Origin: Pomphorhynchus laevis
Lineage: Eukaryota > Acanthocephala > Palaeacanthocephala > Echinorhynchida > Pomphorhynchidae
Direction: 5' to 3'
Length of the DNA: 64,000 bases
Assembly (NCBI GenBank): GCA_012934845.2
Contig: WNNJ02003035.1
Location: forward strand, 1 to 64,000
Part shown: positions 36,311-46,872 of the stretch, in pieces
How the letters are laid out: every line of letters begins with the position of its first letter
Numbering within the stretch: the stretch's first letter is position 1
Made by a program: the position numbers and the translations under genes
The notes under the pieces: generated by a model
What the model was told of the DNA's origin: nothing
Seen by the model: the letters and a program-made list of their open reading frames with translations, nothing else
Database searches by the model: none

Positions 36311-37370
36311 GTAATATTAAATGTTTTTTAAAGTAATATTTAATATTTAATATTATTAGTTTAAATGATATTATTAAAATAATAATGTTATTAATATCTT
36401 AAATAATATATAATATTACTTTAAATATTATTAATATTTAAAGTATTAATATATAATACTTTAGGTTAATTTTTCACTTTCTCAATGATGCATTTTTAAA
36501 AAATCGCTAAAATTTTAATAGCTATTCGGTTAACATTTTTAATTGGTTCTGCTCGTTTCAATTAATTCTTCATTGGAAAAATGACATTAAATGATATTAT
36601 AAATATGTATTTAAACGTATAACATTCTTTTTAAAATGCACGAATGTTTTGTCTCGGTAATTTGTCCAAATTTTTAGGATATGACATTTTTTGCAATTCA
36701 TTTACCGGATTTTTATCTTCATATGAATTAATGTCATTACAATATGAAAATATCACACCCGCTAAATTCCATCAGTATTATGAATTAATGTAAAGTAACT
36801 TAGGTTGCTGGTATTACAGCAGTACAAGCGATCTTAAAGGCCTGTTATCTTGGAACATTATACGGGAATAAACTAATTTAAAGGCTACGGAATATGTTTG
36901 TATCTATATTTGTATCAAAGGTTTTCACTTTAATCTAGCAGCTATCGCTGCCATCTTCTTAGAATACACAATTTTTATTTTCGGAAAGTAACATTTCTAA
37001 AATTTAGATTTTGGATATACAAAGTACAAGTGTCGTTGGTTATTTTGATAACCAAAATTTAAATTTAAATACTTTAATTTTTGTAATTTAATTTATCGGG
37101 TTTATTTACTACTTAAATAATACTCGTAAAATCTCAAGCTTCCAGGGAATAAAATAGAATTTATTTTATGTGGCAAACGTGGACGTTCCCACTTAAATAT
37201 CCATTAAAATGAAAAACAAACAAACAAATTCAGTATTGTACATTTGCAAAAAAATTGTAAAAAAAATAATATGTCAGGTTTATAGTTAGCATTACCGACA
37301 ATGGATTTTGGTATTAATGGACAAGCTATATACGCCAGATGGACATATGTGAAATGAAGAAAGATCGGGT
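36311..37370. other. AT-rich stretch without a recognised gene
   Basis: Simple AT-rich sequence with ATATTAAT-type runs near 36310-36470. No coding homology was seen. Confidence 0.4.
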
Positions 37371-37373
37371 CAT

Positions 37374-38530
37374 ACTTTATCTAGGGAGATGAGTTGGATT
37401 GAAAATAGCTGTTTAAAGGTGAAAAAGAAGGAAGATGAGTAATTGTCAACGGGAAAGTGGTTTCATACTAGTAGACCAGAAATATGGTATGAGGGGGGGT
37501 CATAATTAGTGCAATATCTAGGAATGGCTAAGAGACATGTACGACTGGATCGTAGAATTAGAGAAGATATATGGACTGCATCGTAGGAAGAAAGTTTAAG
37601 ATAGGATGTGAGTCGGATAGACGGAAACGAAAAACAAGAAATAGTAAGAGCATGGTGATGTGTTGAGAAATGCTAGCCCAATTTAGAAGCAATATATTGC
37701 AAGAAATATGATCAAGGCGTCGGAAGCGAAATAAGACACGATCGGAGGTGTGAATAACGAGTTGACAAGGGCGTAGTAAGGTTTTGGGTAAGTTGGCTAG
37801 TAAACTAAGACAATAGTCCAGCTGCGAGAAGAGAAGTGAGGAAATAAGTTGTCTACAGGTGAGCAGATTAACTATTCTACGAATACATCGAAGGTGCACT
37901 ATCTAGGAATGGTTGGATTGAAAGGCGCTGTTTAAATGTGTGAAAAGAGGAGGATAAGCGAATGTCAACGGGAGGGCGGTTCAATGCTAGTTTTCCAGAA
38001 AAATGGTATTCGCGGATGCCATAATTAGTGCAATATCTAGGAATGGCTAAGATAGCTATGTGATTGGATTGTATAGTTAGAAAAAATATATGGACTGATT
38101 AGTAGAAAAGAAGTTTAAGATAGAATGGTTAGTCGGACACACGGAAACGAAAAACAATAAATAGGAAGGGCATGGTGAGGTGCTGAGAAATGCTAGGCCA
38201 ATTGAGAACAATATATGTCAAGAAATATGATCAAAGCGTCGGAGGCGTAATTAGGTACGAGCGGCTGTGTGGTTAACGAGTTGACAAGGGCGTAGTAAGA
38301 ATTTGGGTAAGTTTACTGTAAACTGAGACAGTAGTTAAAGAAGTGAGTAAGAATTGAGTTTTGATAGAACGAGATGTTCGAGAAGTTTGAAGGATGATTT
38401 CTTAAGTAGAGTACGTTCGACTGCGGTCTTTCAGGAAGAAGGGAAAGTATTACTTCGAATGGAAGTATTAAATAAGGTGATGAGGAAATGGGTAATAATT
38501 GGACAGATTATCTTAAGAAGATAATTGGGA
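37374..38530 (-). mobile_element. Two tandem CR1/Jockey-like LINE fragments, copies B2 and B3
   Basis: 37374-37895 and 37896-38340 are diverged direct repeats. Both include the minus-strand post-palm motif seen in B1: here LDYCLSLLANLPKTLLRP, then RVLFRFRRLDHIS (113-codon frame 37558-37899). Only the 3' third of the ORF is present. B3 is frame-broken throughout. The tail to 38530 is weaker. They are related to but distinct from B1, as they differ at many positions. Confidence 0.65.
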
Positions 38531-38758
38531 GTCAGCCATATAAACGCTGAACGCTTTTTTCTAATACTTTAAATTTTAATACACAAAGATTGCGATGCGG
38601 AACAAATGCTGCACAATTTTCTCGAGAAAGTCACATATTACAAAACGTGACTGCACTGGAATAAGAAACATACGGTGTCTTCATATAATCAAAAGATAAC
38701 ATAATTATGAAATATCCATTTGTGACCAAATAAATAAAATGAGAACCATTGTCAATAT

Positions 38759-38826
38759 GAGTGTTAGCACTCATACAGTGTTAGCTGTATGAGTGTTAAC
38801 TATGATGCATACTATGAGTGTTAGCA
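38759..38826. repeat. Nested inverted copies of GAGTGTTAGCACTCATA
   Basis: Short complementary copies of TATGAGTGTTAGCACTCATA and AGTGTTAGCTGTATGAGTGT lie around 38759-38826, directly before dispersed repeat R1 copy 2. This is another serial foldback duplication. Confidence 0.7.
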
Positions 38827-38849
38827 CTTACATTTGCAAAATGTAAGAC

Positions 38850-39060
38850 GAAAGTCTTTAATTAAATCTAAATGCCAATAAAGAAGACAAGTCGAGTGAT
38901 CGTCAGACCAAAAGGATCAATCGTGAACATCAGTTCACGAATATTAGTGAACATCAGTTGATTTTCACTAATATTGAAATGTAGCATACTGCTGTTTAAT
39001 CCTATAAATAGGATTAAAGTAGCGTGAAGAATAAAAATAGTCATCAAAATCTCAATGGTA
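38850..39060 (+). repeat. Dispersed repeat R1, copy 2
   Basis: Matches 19135-19320 in the same orientation (GTCGAGTGATCGTCAG, ATCGTGAA, CACTAATATTGAAATGTAGC). It contains an extra local duplication of GTGAACATCAGTT. No coding potential was seen. Confidence 0.6.
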
Positions 39061-41028
39061 ACAATAACTGCCCAGGTAAATCAACTTAAAATATTATTGT
39101 ATATTAATATACAATAATTATTATTAATATTAATAATAATGTAAGGTCGTGGGACAGCTACAGTTCCGGTTACAGCTTTCTAACGATAATCGTTACCACA
39201 TAAAAGTAGAATTGACCGATTATTCTAATTAGAATAATTAAGAAAACTATTATATTTTTTAAACGCAGAGAATTTTATCTTTCAAAAGATGTTTTAGTTA
39301 TATAAATTGAATTGAAATATAACCATTATTTTTCAAAGAGTTAGTTTTGCTCTCATAGACGAATGTATGCGGCGAGAGTCCGTTGAAATTGGTTTTATTA
39401 CGTAATGTCGCCAATACTTGTTTTCTCCATAGAATATGTTCTTTCCTCTCTTCTCAGGCGGGCGGAAGGAGCGAATGCTTGAAAGGAAACTATCATTTTA
39501 GTATCGTCTAGAATGACCGGATATAATAGTGTATATTAGTGACTCATCCGTCCGTTTTACTCAACGAATACGTGTCTGTATGATAGTGATCGATTACACT
39601 CAAAGAAAAACTAAAATAAAACTGTATATGCTTTCGGATACCAATTTACAGACACGTATCGGGATTAATTTTGTTCAATGTAAAAAAATATACGTTTTAA
39701 TCTGAAATAGCAACATCTTGAATAACTCAAAAGTCAATTAAAATGGAGAACGGCTATTAATTATAGAAGGTAACACTTACTTTCACCATGAAATATGTAT
39801 TATATCGACAAACAATCGTATTCACAATATTTTATTTGCAATTTATTTTAAGTCAACGTTATTACAATTTAATCGAACTATATTTAGCCGCCAACTTTGT
39901 TGATCATTTATATATTATTTCTGTCATTACCCAAAATTCACGACCGTAAGTGATTTGTGACAACTTTAAAGCAGATACACGATCGAACACTTTTTCCTCA
40001 TACACGAATTACAATTATTAGTACAAGCAAGGGTTGCTTGAGAGTTAAGAGATGATCAATAATTCTACAAAAAAATCTGCTTTGTTTTATTTTGCAAATA
40101 TCAAATATCAATTACTAAATATCAAATAGCAAATAGAATTTTTGTTGCAAAGAAAAATCTTTTTTTTGCATATATCCTTGAATTATTTATCGTTTCCTCC
40201 ATAAACTTTATTATCAACTATTTTACCAATATTTTTCAATATTTTCAGTAAAACATTGTTTTTCAACAAATTCAGTGTCATGCCATTTATGCAATTTAAA
40301 CGCACGCACTACTTTATAAATAATCATTAAGGTTGCAATGAACATTTTAATTTCTTCGTATTACTTAAAAATTTACATTTTATTAATCAACATTTTAAAT
40401 GTGGCAATTAAATCAGCTAACTTTAATAATTTATTAAATTATTTAATAATAATTTAATTTTTTAAATTAAGTTTATAAATTATTATTTAATTATTATTAT
40501 TATCATTGCATTATTTTTTAAATAATTTAATAATTTTATTTTTTATTATTTATTTAGTAAATTTAATTATAATAAAAATGTTGTGAAATTTATGAATAAA
40601 TCAGATCAGACTAAGTTTACGTATTTTATAGTATTTATAAATTAAAAGGTTGCTTAATAAAATTTTAATAATTAATAATTAAATAATAAATAATTATAAA
40701 TAATAAATAATTATAAATTATAAATAATTATGAAATAAGATTTTATAAAATTTATATTTATAAAGTTAAAATTTAAATTTAAAATTTAAATACTCAAATG
40801 TCACTAATATACAATATACCGATTATAACATCAGATCCACGTTGCACATTAAGCATTCTCTTTGTTCATCATTCTTTAAAATAAGAACCACACTTCCAGT
40901 TTGTTAATCAATTGTAGTATCCCACCCTTCGTTTAAATGTAAAGTTGTAAAGACGTCTTAAAAATAATATTCATTCAATGCTGGGTGTCTTTAAATCTTT
41001 GGTCAATTTCATCAATACAAAAACAAAT
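39061..41028. other. AT-rich gene-free stretch
   Basis: 39360-39700 is slightly less AT-rich, but no gene was recognised in it. 40600-40800 resembles an eroded PLE 3' end (an altered AATCAGATCAGACTAAGTTT). Elsewhere the sequence is AT-rich. Confidence 0.4.
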
Positions 41029-41396
41029 TAAATCAGCTAACTGAGTCTACGTATTGTTATATAATTATAAAATAAACAAAACATAATAATGCTAAATCAA
41101 AATTTAATAATTAAATAATAAAATTAATAATTGTTTTTAGATTTTCTATAATTTTAATCAAGTTAAAAAATAAAAATAAAAAATAAAATTTAAAATAAAC
41201 GTCATTTTTATGAATTGACTAATAAATAACAGACGTTGTATCAGAATAAGAATTAGAGGTCATCAGGAGGAACTGCTATGCTATCAGGTTTCGGCCCCTA
41301 ACTCCTCTACCCAACATAGCAGCGGGGCCAAATACATGCTAATGATGTATTTCCTCTGAAATAACTATCTAGTATCTTATTCTAATGCAAAGTATA
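41029..41396 (-). mobile_element. 3' UTR of the intact PLE, with pseudoknot module
   Basis: It lies downstream of the PLE stop codon on the minus strand. The block 41273-41329 can fold as a pseudoknot in sense RNA: GGCCCC (41324-41329), CTGCTATG (41315-41322), 16 nt, GGGGCC (41293-41298), 12 nt, CATAGCAG (41273-41280). Both helices are perfect and they interleave. The module lies about 70-125 nt after the stop codon. It is far more GC-rich than the rest of the UTR and is the best-conserved part in all copies. The element ends at CAGCTAACTGAGTCTACG on the + strand, the same end as other copies. Confidence 0.8.
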
Positions 41397-44111
41397 TTAT
41401 TTATTATTCATCCATAAAAATTTGCCACTTAAGAGTTTAAATTTATTCTTTATATTATTGTGTTGATTTATATATTTTACTATTTTCTGCTTGATGTTAT
41501 TTTTATAGTAACCTAGTTTAAAATATGTATCTATTAAATTATTTAAATGATTTTTAAGAAAGCCAATATCATTACATATTGTTGCAATTCTTAAAATTTC
41601 ATTATTTAATGTATTATATTTTATATTATATGGTATGCATGAATGCTCATGCAAAAATATGTTTCTTGTAAATTTAAATATGTCATCTTTACGATATAAA
41701 TTAATAGTAGTTTTAGTTAATGTTAATTTAATGTTCATATCTAGATATACACCTTCTTTATCATTAATATTGGTTTTGTTAAGAATAAGGCTTTCTGGAT
41801 AAATGTGCTCACTAATTGAATAAAAATTATTAGAATTAAATACACATATATCATCAATGTATCGAAACATATATTTCATATATTTATATTGTTTAGATTT
41901 AGTTTTTACACAGTTATGAACAAATTCATATTCTATAAAGCTTAAAAACAAGTCAGCTATAATTGGGCTACTATTACCACCCATTGGAACACCTTTTACT
42001 TGTCTAAATATAGATGTCCCTACTTTTAAATAATTTTGATTTATCAAAATATTTAAGGATTCTATTAATTCAATTTTATCCATATATTTATATTTATTTG
42101 ATGGTTTAATTTTTGTTAGATAGGCGTTATAATTATTATAACATATATATGTATATCTTTTTCCGAATATAAGATTAATTAATTTTACTAACGCTTCTTT
42201 AATATCTACTAAATCTAGATTTGTATAAAGCGTACTAAAATCGTATGTATTTATATTTTGAAAATTTATTCCTTTTGTCTGTTCTAAAAATTCTTTTGTA
42301 GAATTAATACTGAAATAGTGTTTTATACCAGTATTAATTTCGATTACCTTGCAATATTTTTTAAAATGTGCTTTAATTACTTTAAGCATTTTATTCATAT
42401 AAACAGAAAGTGGTTTTAATGTACATTTAAACGCACTACATATGAACCTAGGTTTTATTGGATTTTTATGTAATTTTGGATTCCAATATAATATAGGTAT
42501 AGTTTTATTATCTAATTCAACCTTTATACCCTTTTTATCCATTATAGAACAGTGACTTGTAATAATTGATTCTAAACTCAACTCACTACGTTCATATGCT
42601 GGATTTACATTTAAATCATTAGAATTAACCTCTTTCATTAGTATATCATAATAAAGCTTTTTGCATATGAAGACAAAGTTATTACTAGCTTTATCAATAG
42701 TTGTTATTATATAGTTATCCTTTAATTTAGTAAGTTCTTTATACATATCTTTATTAATTTTATCTTTCCTTTTATAATTGTTTGTTATTTTCATTTTATT
42801 TTTAATTTTATCAAATATATAATCTTTCCAAATTTTTATCTTAGATATATTCGAGCTTTCACTATTAATCAGCTTACTAAAGTAATCATTTAAGTTATTA
42901 TATAACGAACTGTATATTTTATTTTTGTCGTTGTTGTTATTTAATCTATATTTATACCCTTTCGATAGCAGCTTTCTTAATTCACAATTTTCAATTAATT
43001 CTAGATTATGGGTACATATATGTTCATTTATTTTATCAAAACTAAGACTTTTACAATTGCATTCTGTTTCCATTATGTTTCTAATATTATCGTTACATAT
43101 TGATTTTAATTCTTTATTATAATTACAAATTTTTCGTCCTAATGGTGGTAGGAGTTTATACCTTATTTTAGGAATATATTTACTTAAATCTGACCCTATT
43201 ATTTCTTTACTTTTAGAATTATTTAAAAGTCCGGCTATATTTATGTTATCTATACATTTATTAATGAAGTTTATGGTTAATGTATATTTTCTATTGTTAT
43301 TATTTACATTTATTGTACGATTATAGTATTTTGTATTACAATAACTGTCTATTATACAACTTAGCCTATCATAGTCGTTAATTAATTTTTGATTTATTGA
43401 ACATATGATATCTTTAGAAAAACTTCTTATATTTACATAAAGATCTTTTAGCTTATTATCACTTAAAAGTTGTTTTAATATTTCTAATTGTTCATTTATA
43501 TACATATCTTTTTTAATATTTTTAACTCTATTTTTCCTATTCCTTTTATCACCATGACTTCTTGGTTTGCGTTTAACCGGATTATTATAATATAGTTGTT
43601 TATTATGTATTATACTACTTCTGCCAATTCCTTGTACCACGTCATTTAATCCTAATGGGTACATGGAATTAAGCGTTTTAATCCAAAAATCTTCTTTTTC
43701 TAATAGTTTTTGATTTAATATAGAAATGTTTTCTTCGATAATATGTTCTAAAATAAATAATTTACAGTTTTTAATATCATGTCCTATTAATCTCATATGT
43801 TTATGAAATATAGTTTGACTATTATGCTGTATATTATATATGTGTTGCCTAAACCTAGTTTTTAACATTTGATATGTTTTTCCTATATATTGCAATCCAC
43901 ATGTGCATTGTATTAGATACACTACACCTGCGGTATTGCAGTTACAATTATTATTAATATTTAATGAAAAACATTTGTTTGTCGTATTACTTACGATACA
44001 ATTATTATTATTTATAACATCACAAACTATACAATTTTTTCTGTTACATTTAAAAGATCTAAAATTGAAATCATTAGTACTTACGTATTTTTCCAATATT
44101 GTTGAGTACAT
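41397..44111 (-). CDS. Penelope-like retroelement protein, GIY-YIG endonuclease + RT, intact
   Basis: This 904-residue protein would nick target DNA and reverse-transcribe the element RNA. At the N-terminus is a cysteine cluster (KCNRKNCIVC, residues 21-30, then C47, C56, C58). A GIY-YIG nuclease follows: VVY at 63-65, YIG at 75-77, the expected catalytic R86, and E140 before W143. The RT lies at about 480-770, with PKLHKNPIKPRFI, motif A YDFSTLYTN (D624), motif B GVPMGGNSSP (about 707) and motif C YIDD (751-754). A basic thumb region continues to the end. Nuclease before RT is the reverse of canonical Penelope and matches permuted, Naiad-type PLEs. The frame is unbroken, so this copy may be recent. 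The first Met is used because the GC-richer leader precedes it directly. Copies of its C-terminal part are scattered across the window. Confidence 0.93.
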   Translation of the reverse strand: MYSTILEKYVSTNDFNFRSFKCNRKNCIVCDVINNNNCIVSNTTNKCFSLNINNNCNCNTAGVVYLIQCTCGLQYIGKTYQMLKTRFRQHIYNIQHNSQTIFHKHMRLIGHDIKNCKLFILEHIIEENISILNQKLLEKEDFWIKTLNSMYPLGLNDVVQGIGRSSIIHNKQLYYNNPVKRKPRSHGDKRNRKNRVKNIKKDMYINEQLEILKQLLSDNKLKDLYVNIRSFSKDIICSINQKLINDYDRLSCIIDSYCNTKYYNRTINVNNNNRKYTLTINFINKCIDNINIAGLLNNSKSKEIIGSDLSKYIPKIRYKLLPPLGRKICNYNKELKSICNDNIRNIMETECNCKSLSFDKINEHICTHNLELIENCELRKLLSKGYKYRLNNNNDKNKIYSSLYNNLNDYFSKLINSESSNISKIKIWKDYIFDKIKNKMKITNNYKRKDKINKDMYKELTKLKDNYIITTIDKASNNFVFICKKLYYDILMKEVNSNDLNVNPAYERSELSLESIITSHCSIMDKKGIKVELDNKTIPILYWNPKLHKNPIKPRFICSAFKCTLKPLSVYMNKMLKVIKAHFKKYCKVIEINTGIKHYFSINSTKEFLEQTKGINFQNINTYDFSTLYTNLDLVDIKEALVKLINLIFGKRYTYICYNNYNAYLTKIKPSNKYKYMDKIELIESLNILINQNYLKVGTSIFRQVKGVPMGGNSSPIIADLFLSFIEYEFVHNCVKTKSKQYKYMKYMFRYIDDICVFNSNNFYSISEHIYPESLILNKTNINDKEGVYLDMNIKLTLTKTTINLYRKDDIFKFTRNIFLHEHSCIPYNIKYNTLNNEILRIATICNDIGFLKNHLNNLIDTYFKLGYYKNNIKQKIVKYINQHNNIKNKFKLLSGKFLWMNNK

Positions 44112-44540
44112 GTAACTTTTAAGTCATAATTTTTAACGTTGCTTTTTCGGTGTCGCCACCTAGTTTAGTTGACTCAGACTAAACTTACAACGGGCCATCC
44201 AGCAGCATCTGACAGGGGGCTGCCCTGCTTAAGGCGGTTGCAGGCTGGAACAAGATCTATAAAGATCTACCACCTTCACTCCACGCGCTACGCGACCTAG
44301 CTATTGGCCATTACCTGGTCTCTTAAACGTGATCACGTGAAGCAGTTTACATTTTAAAGTGTAAACACCTTGGGATGCAAACTTCTCCCTTTTTTAAGAA
44401 TTAATAATTCATGCTTGTTTGAAAATAAGAAAAAATAATAGTAAAGTCGTAACCAATAATACATAGTTTCAGTATTTCTGACAGAGGTCATATTACCGGG
44501 AAAACAAAGTCCACAGGTCAATAATAACATGTCAGTAGAA
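44112..44540 (-). other. 5' leader of the intact PLE
   Basis: The 390-430 bp preceding the ORF on the minus strand include a GC-richer block (44150-44350) unlike the flanking AT-rich DNA. The leader contains GAAATACTGAAACTATGTAT, which recurs at about 15517. I saw no CTGATGA/GAAAC hammerhead in it. The exact 5' end is uncertain because the truncated upstream unit begins immediately beyond it. Confidence 0.55.
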
Positions 44541-44544
44541 CAAA

Positions 44545-45175
44545 TTAAATCAGCTAACTGAGTCTACGTATTGTTATATAATTATAAAATAAACAAAACA
44601 TAATAATGCTAAATCAAAATTTAATAATTAAATAATAAAATTAATAATTGTTTTTAGATTTTCTATAATTTTAATCAAGTTAAAAAATAAAAAATAAAAA
44701 TAAAATTTAAAATAAACGTCATTTTTATGAATTGACTAATAAATAACAGGCGTTGTATCAGAATAAGAATTAGAGGTCATCAGGAGGAACTGCTATGCTA
44801 TCAGGTTTCGGCCCCTAACTCCTCTACCCAACATAGCAGCGGGGCCAAATACATGCTAATGATGTATTTCCTCTGAAATAACTATCTAGTATCTTATTCT
44901 AATGCAAAGTATATTATTTATTATTCATCCATAAAAATTTGCCACTTAAGAGTTTAAATTTATTCTTTATATTATTGTGTTGATTTATATATTTTACTAT
45001 TTTCTGCTTGATGTTATTTTTATAGTAACCTAGTTTAAAATATGTATCTATTAAATTATTTAAATGATTTTTAAGAAAGCCAATATCATTACATATTGTT
45101 GCAATTCTTAAAATTTCATTATTTAATGTATTATATTTTATATTATATGGTATGCATGAATGCTCATGCAATCAG
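44545..45175 (-). mobile_element. 5'-truncated PLE unit, head-to-tail with the intact copy
   Basis: Near-identical to 41029-41655. It has the complete 3' UTR with pseudoknot (about 44793-44850) and the last 85 codons (44914-45171). It is cut off within the imperfect palindrome GCATGAGCATTCATGC. It lies in the same orientation directly upstream of the intact element. This is the pseudo-LTR arrangement known for Penelope-like elements, where a partial copy precedes a full one. The very high identity to the downstream 3' end implies that both arose together, recently. Confidence 0.85.
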
Positions 45176-45226
45176 CGAATTATGCAGCGAATTATCAAAA
45201 CAGCGAATTATGCAGCGAATTATACA
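45174..45226 (+). repeat. Short tandem repeat of CAGCGAATTAT
   Basis: Four copies of CAGCGAATTAT in two pairs lie directly at the 5' truncation point of the PLE unit. The repeat could be a product of the insertion event or the pre-existing target. Confidence 0.8.
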
Positions 45227-45611
45227 ATCGCGACTACTTTGTTTACTGTGATTAGATTTTCGTCCTTTAATTCTACGTACTTTTATATTAGAATAAAATA
45301 TAAGTATGCAGAATTAAAAGTATCAATGATCCGTATTCACCTGATCAAAGAAATTTCTAAGATTTTATTTCCAATTAGTAATGTCGATGTTAACTAGCAT
45401 CAACATCAGTTATATGCAAAAACTAGTGTTATTTCCCGAGACGAAACATTTCACAATCCTGCAATGTGTCTTTGATGCTAGCCTACATTCAAACTGTAAA
45501 CTATCATCGAGCTTTACAAAACCAACCCTATTTGTATCTACGGCTACAAAATAAGATACTTTAATCTTTCGAACGTCATATTCGTACTGTTAATGCTCAA
45601 TTCGACAGTAC

Positions 45612-45677
45612 TGAACGATCAACTAAATGATTTAAGCATTTGACATCTGGGAAGCAAGGGTTTGAATTCGTACCCTC
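45612..45677 (+). repeat. tRNA-like segment, possible SINE head
   Basis: AACTAAATGATTTAAGCATT resembles a decayed A-box/D-arm. GGGTTTGAATTCGTACCC has T-arm pairing (GGGT/ACCC) around a B-box-like core. The spacing is close to that of a tRNA. No intact cloverleaf was drawn, so it is not a functional tRNA gene as far as I can see. Confidence 0.35.
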
Positions 45678-45772
45678 TTTGATCTACATTCTTCACATAA
45701 ATGAAGAATACCGTCTTTGATCTACATCCTTCACATAAATGAAGAATACCGTCTTTGATCTACATTCTTCAC
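45677..45772 (+). repeat. 38-bp tandem repeat, about 2.5 copies
   Basis: The unit starts CTTTGATCTACATTCTTCAC at 45677, 45715 and 45753 (period 38). Each unit contains the small inverted pair TTCTTCAC/ATGAAGAA. Identity between copies is very high. It begins just after the tRNA-like segment, where SINE tails often show such short repeats. Confidence 0.85.
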
Positions 45773-45779
45773 TTTTTAA

Positions 45780-46568
45780 AAAGTTAGATAAAAAAATAGT
45801 TTCGTCTAACTTATTTAATTTTATAAATTTAATTTTACATTATGTAATATTGTGTAAAATATAAACATCTACATTTTTAGCTGTGTACCCATTCCGGAGG
45901 GGATTGGCCGATTCGTTAGGCTGTCAAACCATACGGCAAAATTTTCCACTTTAATTTTGTTTTAACTTGACCGATCCCCATGAGTGGATCGTTCTTCAAT
46001 CCATATCTTATTTTAGTGATCATCATTCGGGTCAAAACTTCATTGTTTATGCGGATCATCAAGTAGCAAATCATCGCAATATTCTTAATTCCGAGCTGAC
46101 GCTCGTCCAAAATCATCCTTATTCATCATATAGGATCCGGCTCCCCTACAATATTGTAATGAATGCACTGGTTGCATGAACAATACCATTTGTTTTATAC
46201 AAGAGTCGTGGCTATAAAGTTCTTTAAACTTTATAGATTGTTTAAAATTATTTTAGACTAAAGATTATTGTTTTTAATAGACTTGACTAATTAGTGATTG
46301 GATGATTAGTTCCAATTATTGGATGCGTATTTAGAACAAGCTTGTGAATTCTGGGTAGCAATGTATATAGTTATAGTTGGCTTTGATAGAACGTACATTT
46401 AAATACTAGTATTGAACGAAGTGTTTATTGTTAACGCTATTTAATAAGTTACGTCTGAATAGCGTAGAATTATTGAAACTGCATAGCGTTTAACCTAAAA
46501 ACTGCAGAACAATATGCATTTGTAATCCTTTAAGTACTTTGTTTCAGTGCATGTGTACTGCTAATTCG
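45780..46568. other. Stretch without a recognised gene
   Basis: Overlapping short open frames on both strands (45916-46179) have no recognised homology. Confidence 0.35.
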
Positions 46569-46569
46569 T

Positions 46570-46872
46570 AAGTATATCGATAATTATTAATATTAATAAT
46601 ATATTAATTTATTTAATAAATTAAATAAATTGTAATAATTTATTATCCGCAAATATGACCATTAAAGGAAACGTTGTTATATTGCCTCATAATTGAAAAT
46701 GTGCACATATTCTGCCTAACAATTTGATTGCTTCCAGTTAAACTCCCTGGCCTTTTCATTAATTTTGTCGCATTAGTAATTGAAGAAGCTGGTCGATCAC
46801 GGGCTGAACAAAAGTCCCGAAAATACTGGATGTGGCTGTGTTCTTCCAATTCAAAGTATATCGATAATTATT
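46570..46872 (-). mobile_element. 265-bp insertion with 19-bp flanking direct repeats
   Basis: AAGTATATCGATAATTATT occurs at 46570-46588 and again at 46854-46872. The segment between reads, on the minus strand, as a 68-codon frame (46643-46849: YFRDFCSARDRPASSI, KRPGSLTGSN). It then ends in a long AT-only tail. The frame faintly resembles the helix-turn-helix start of Tc1/mariner-like transposases, at low confidence. The 19-bp duplication and the AT tail at the 3' side are what a retroposed RNA copy would leave. Confidence 0.5.

Noticed and set aside
41273-41329. HDV-like ribozyme reading of the PLE pseudoknot
   Set aside because: The P1-P2-P1'-P2' order fits, but I could not form the short P3 or a P4, and the joining region lacks a clear catalytic-C context. 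I kept it only as an unclassified pseudoknot.
42925-43122. Plus-strand frames inside the PLE ORF
   Set aside because: They are shadow frames of the 904-codon ORF, with leucine/phenylalanine-rich composition as expected from antisense Lys/Asn-rich codons.
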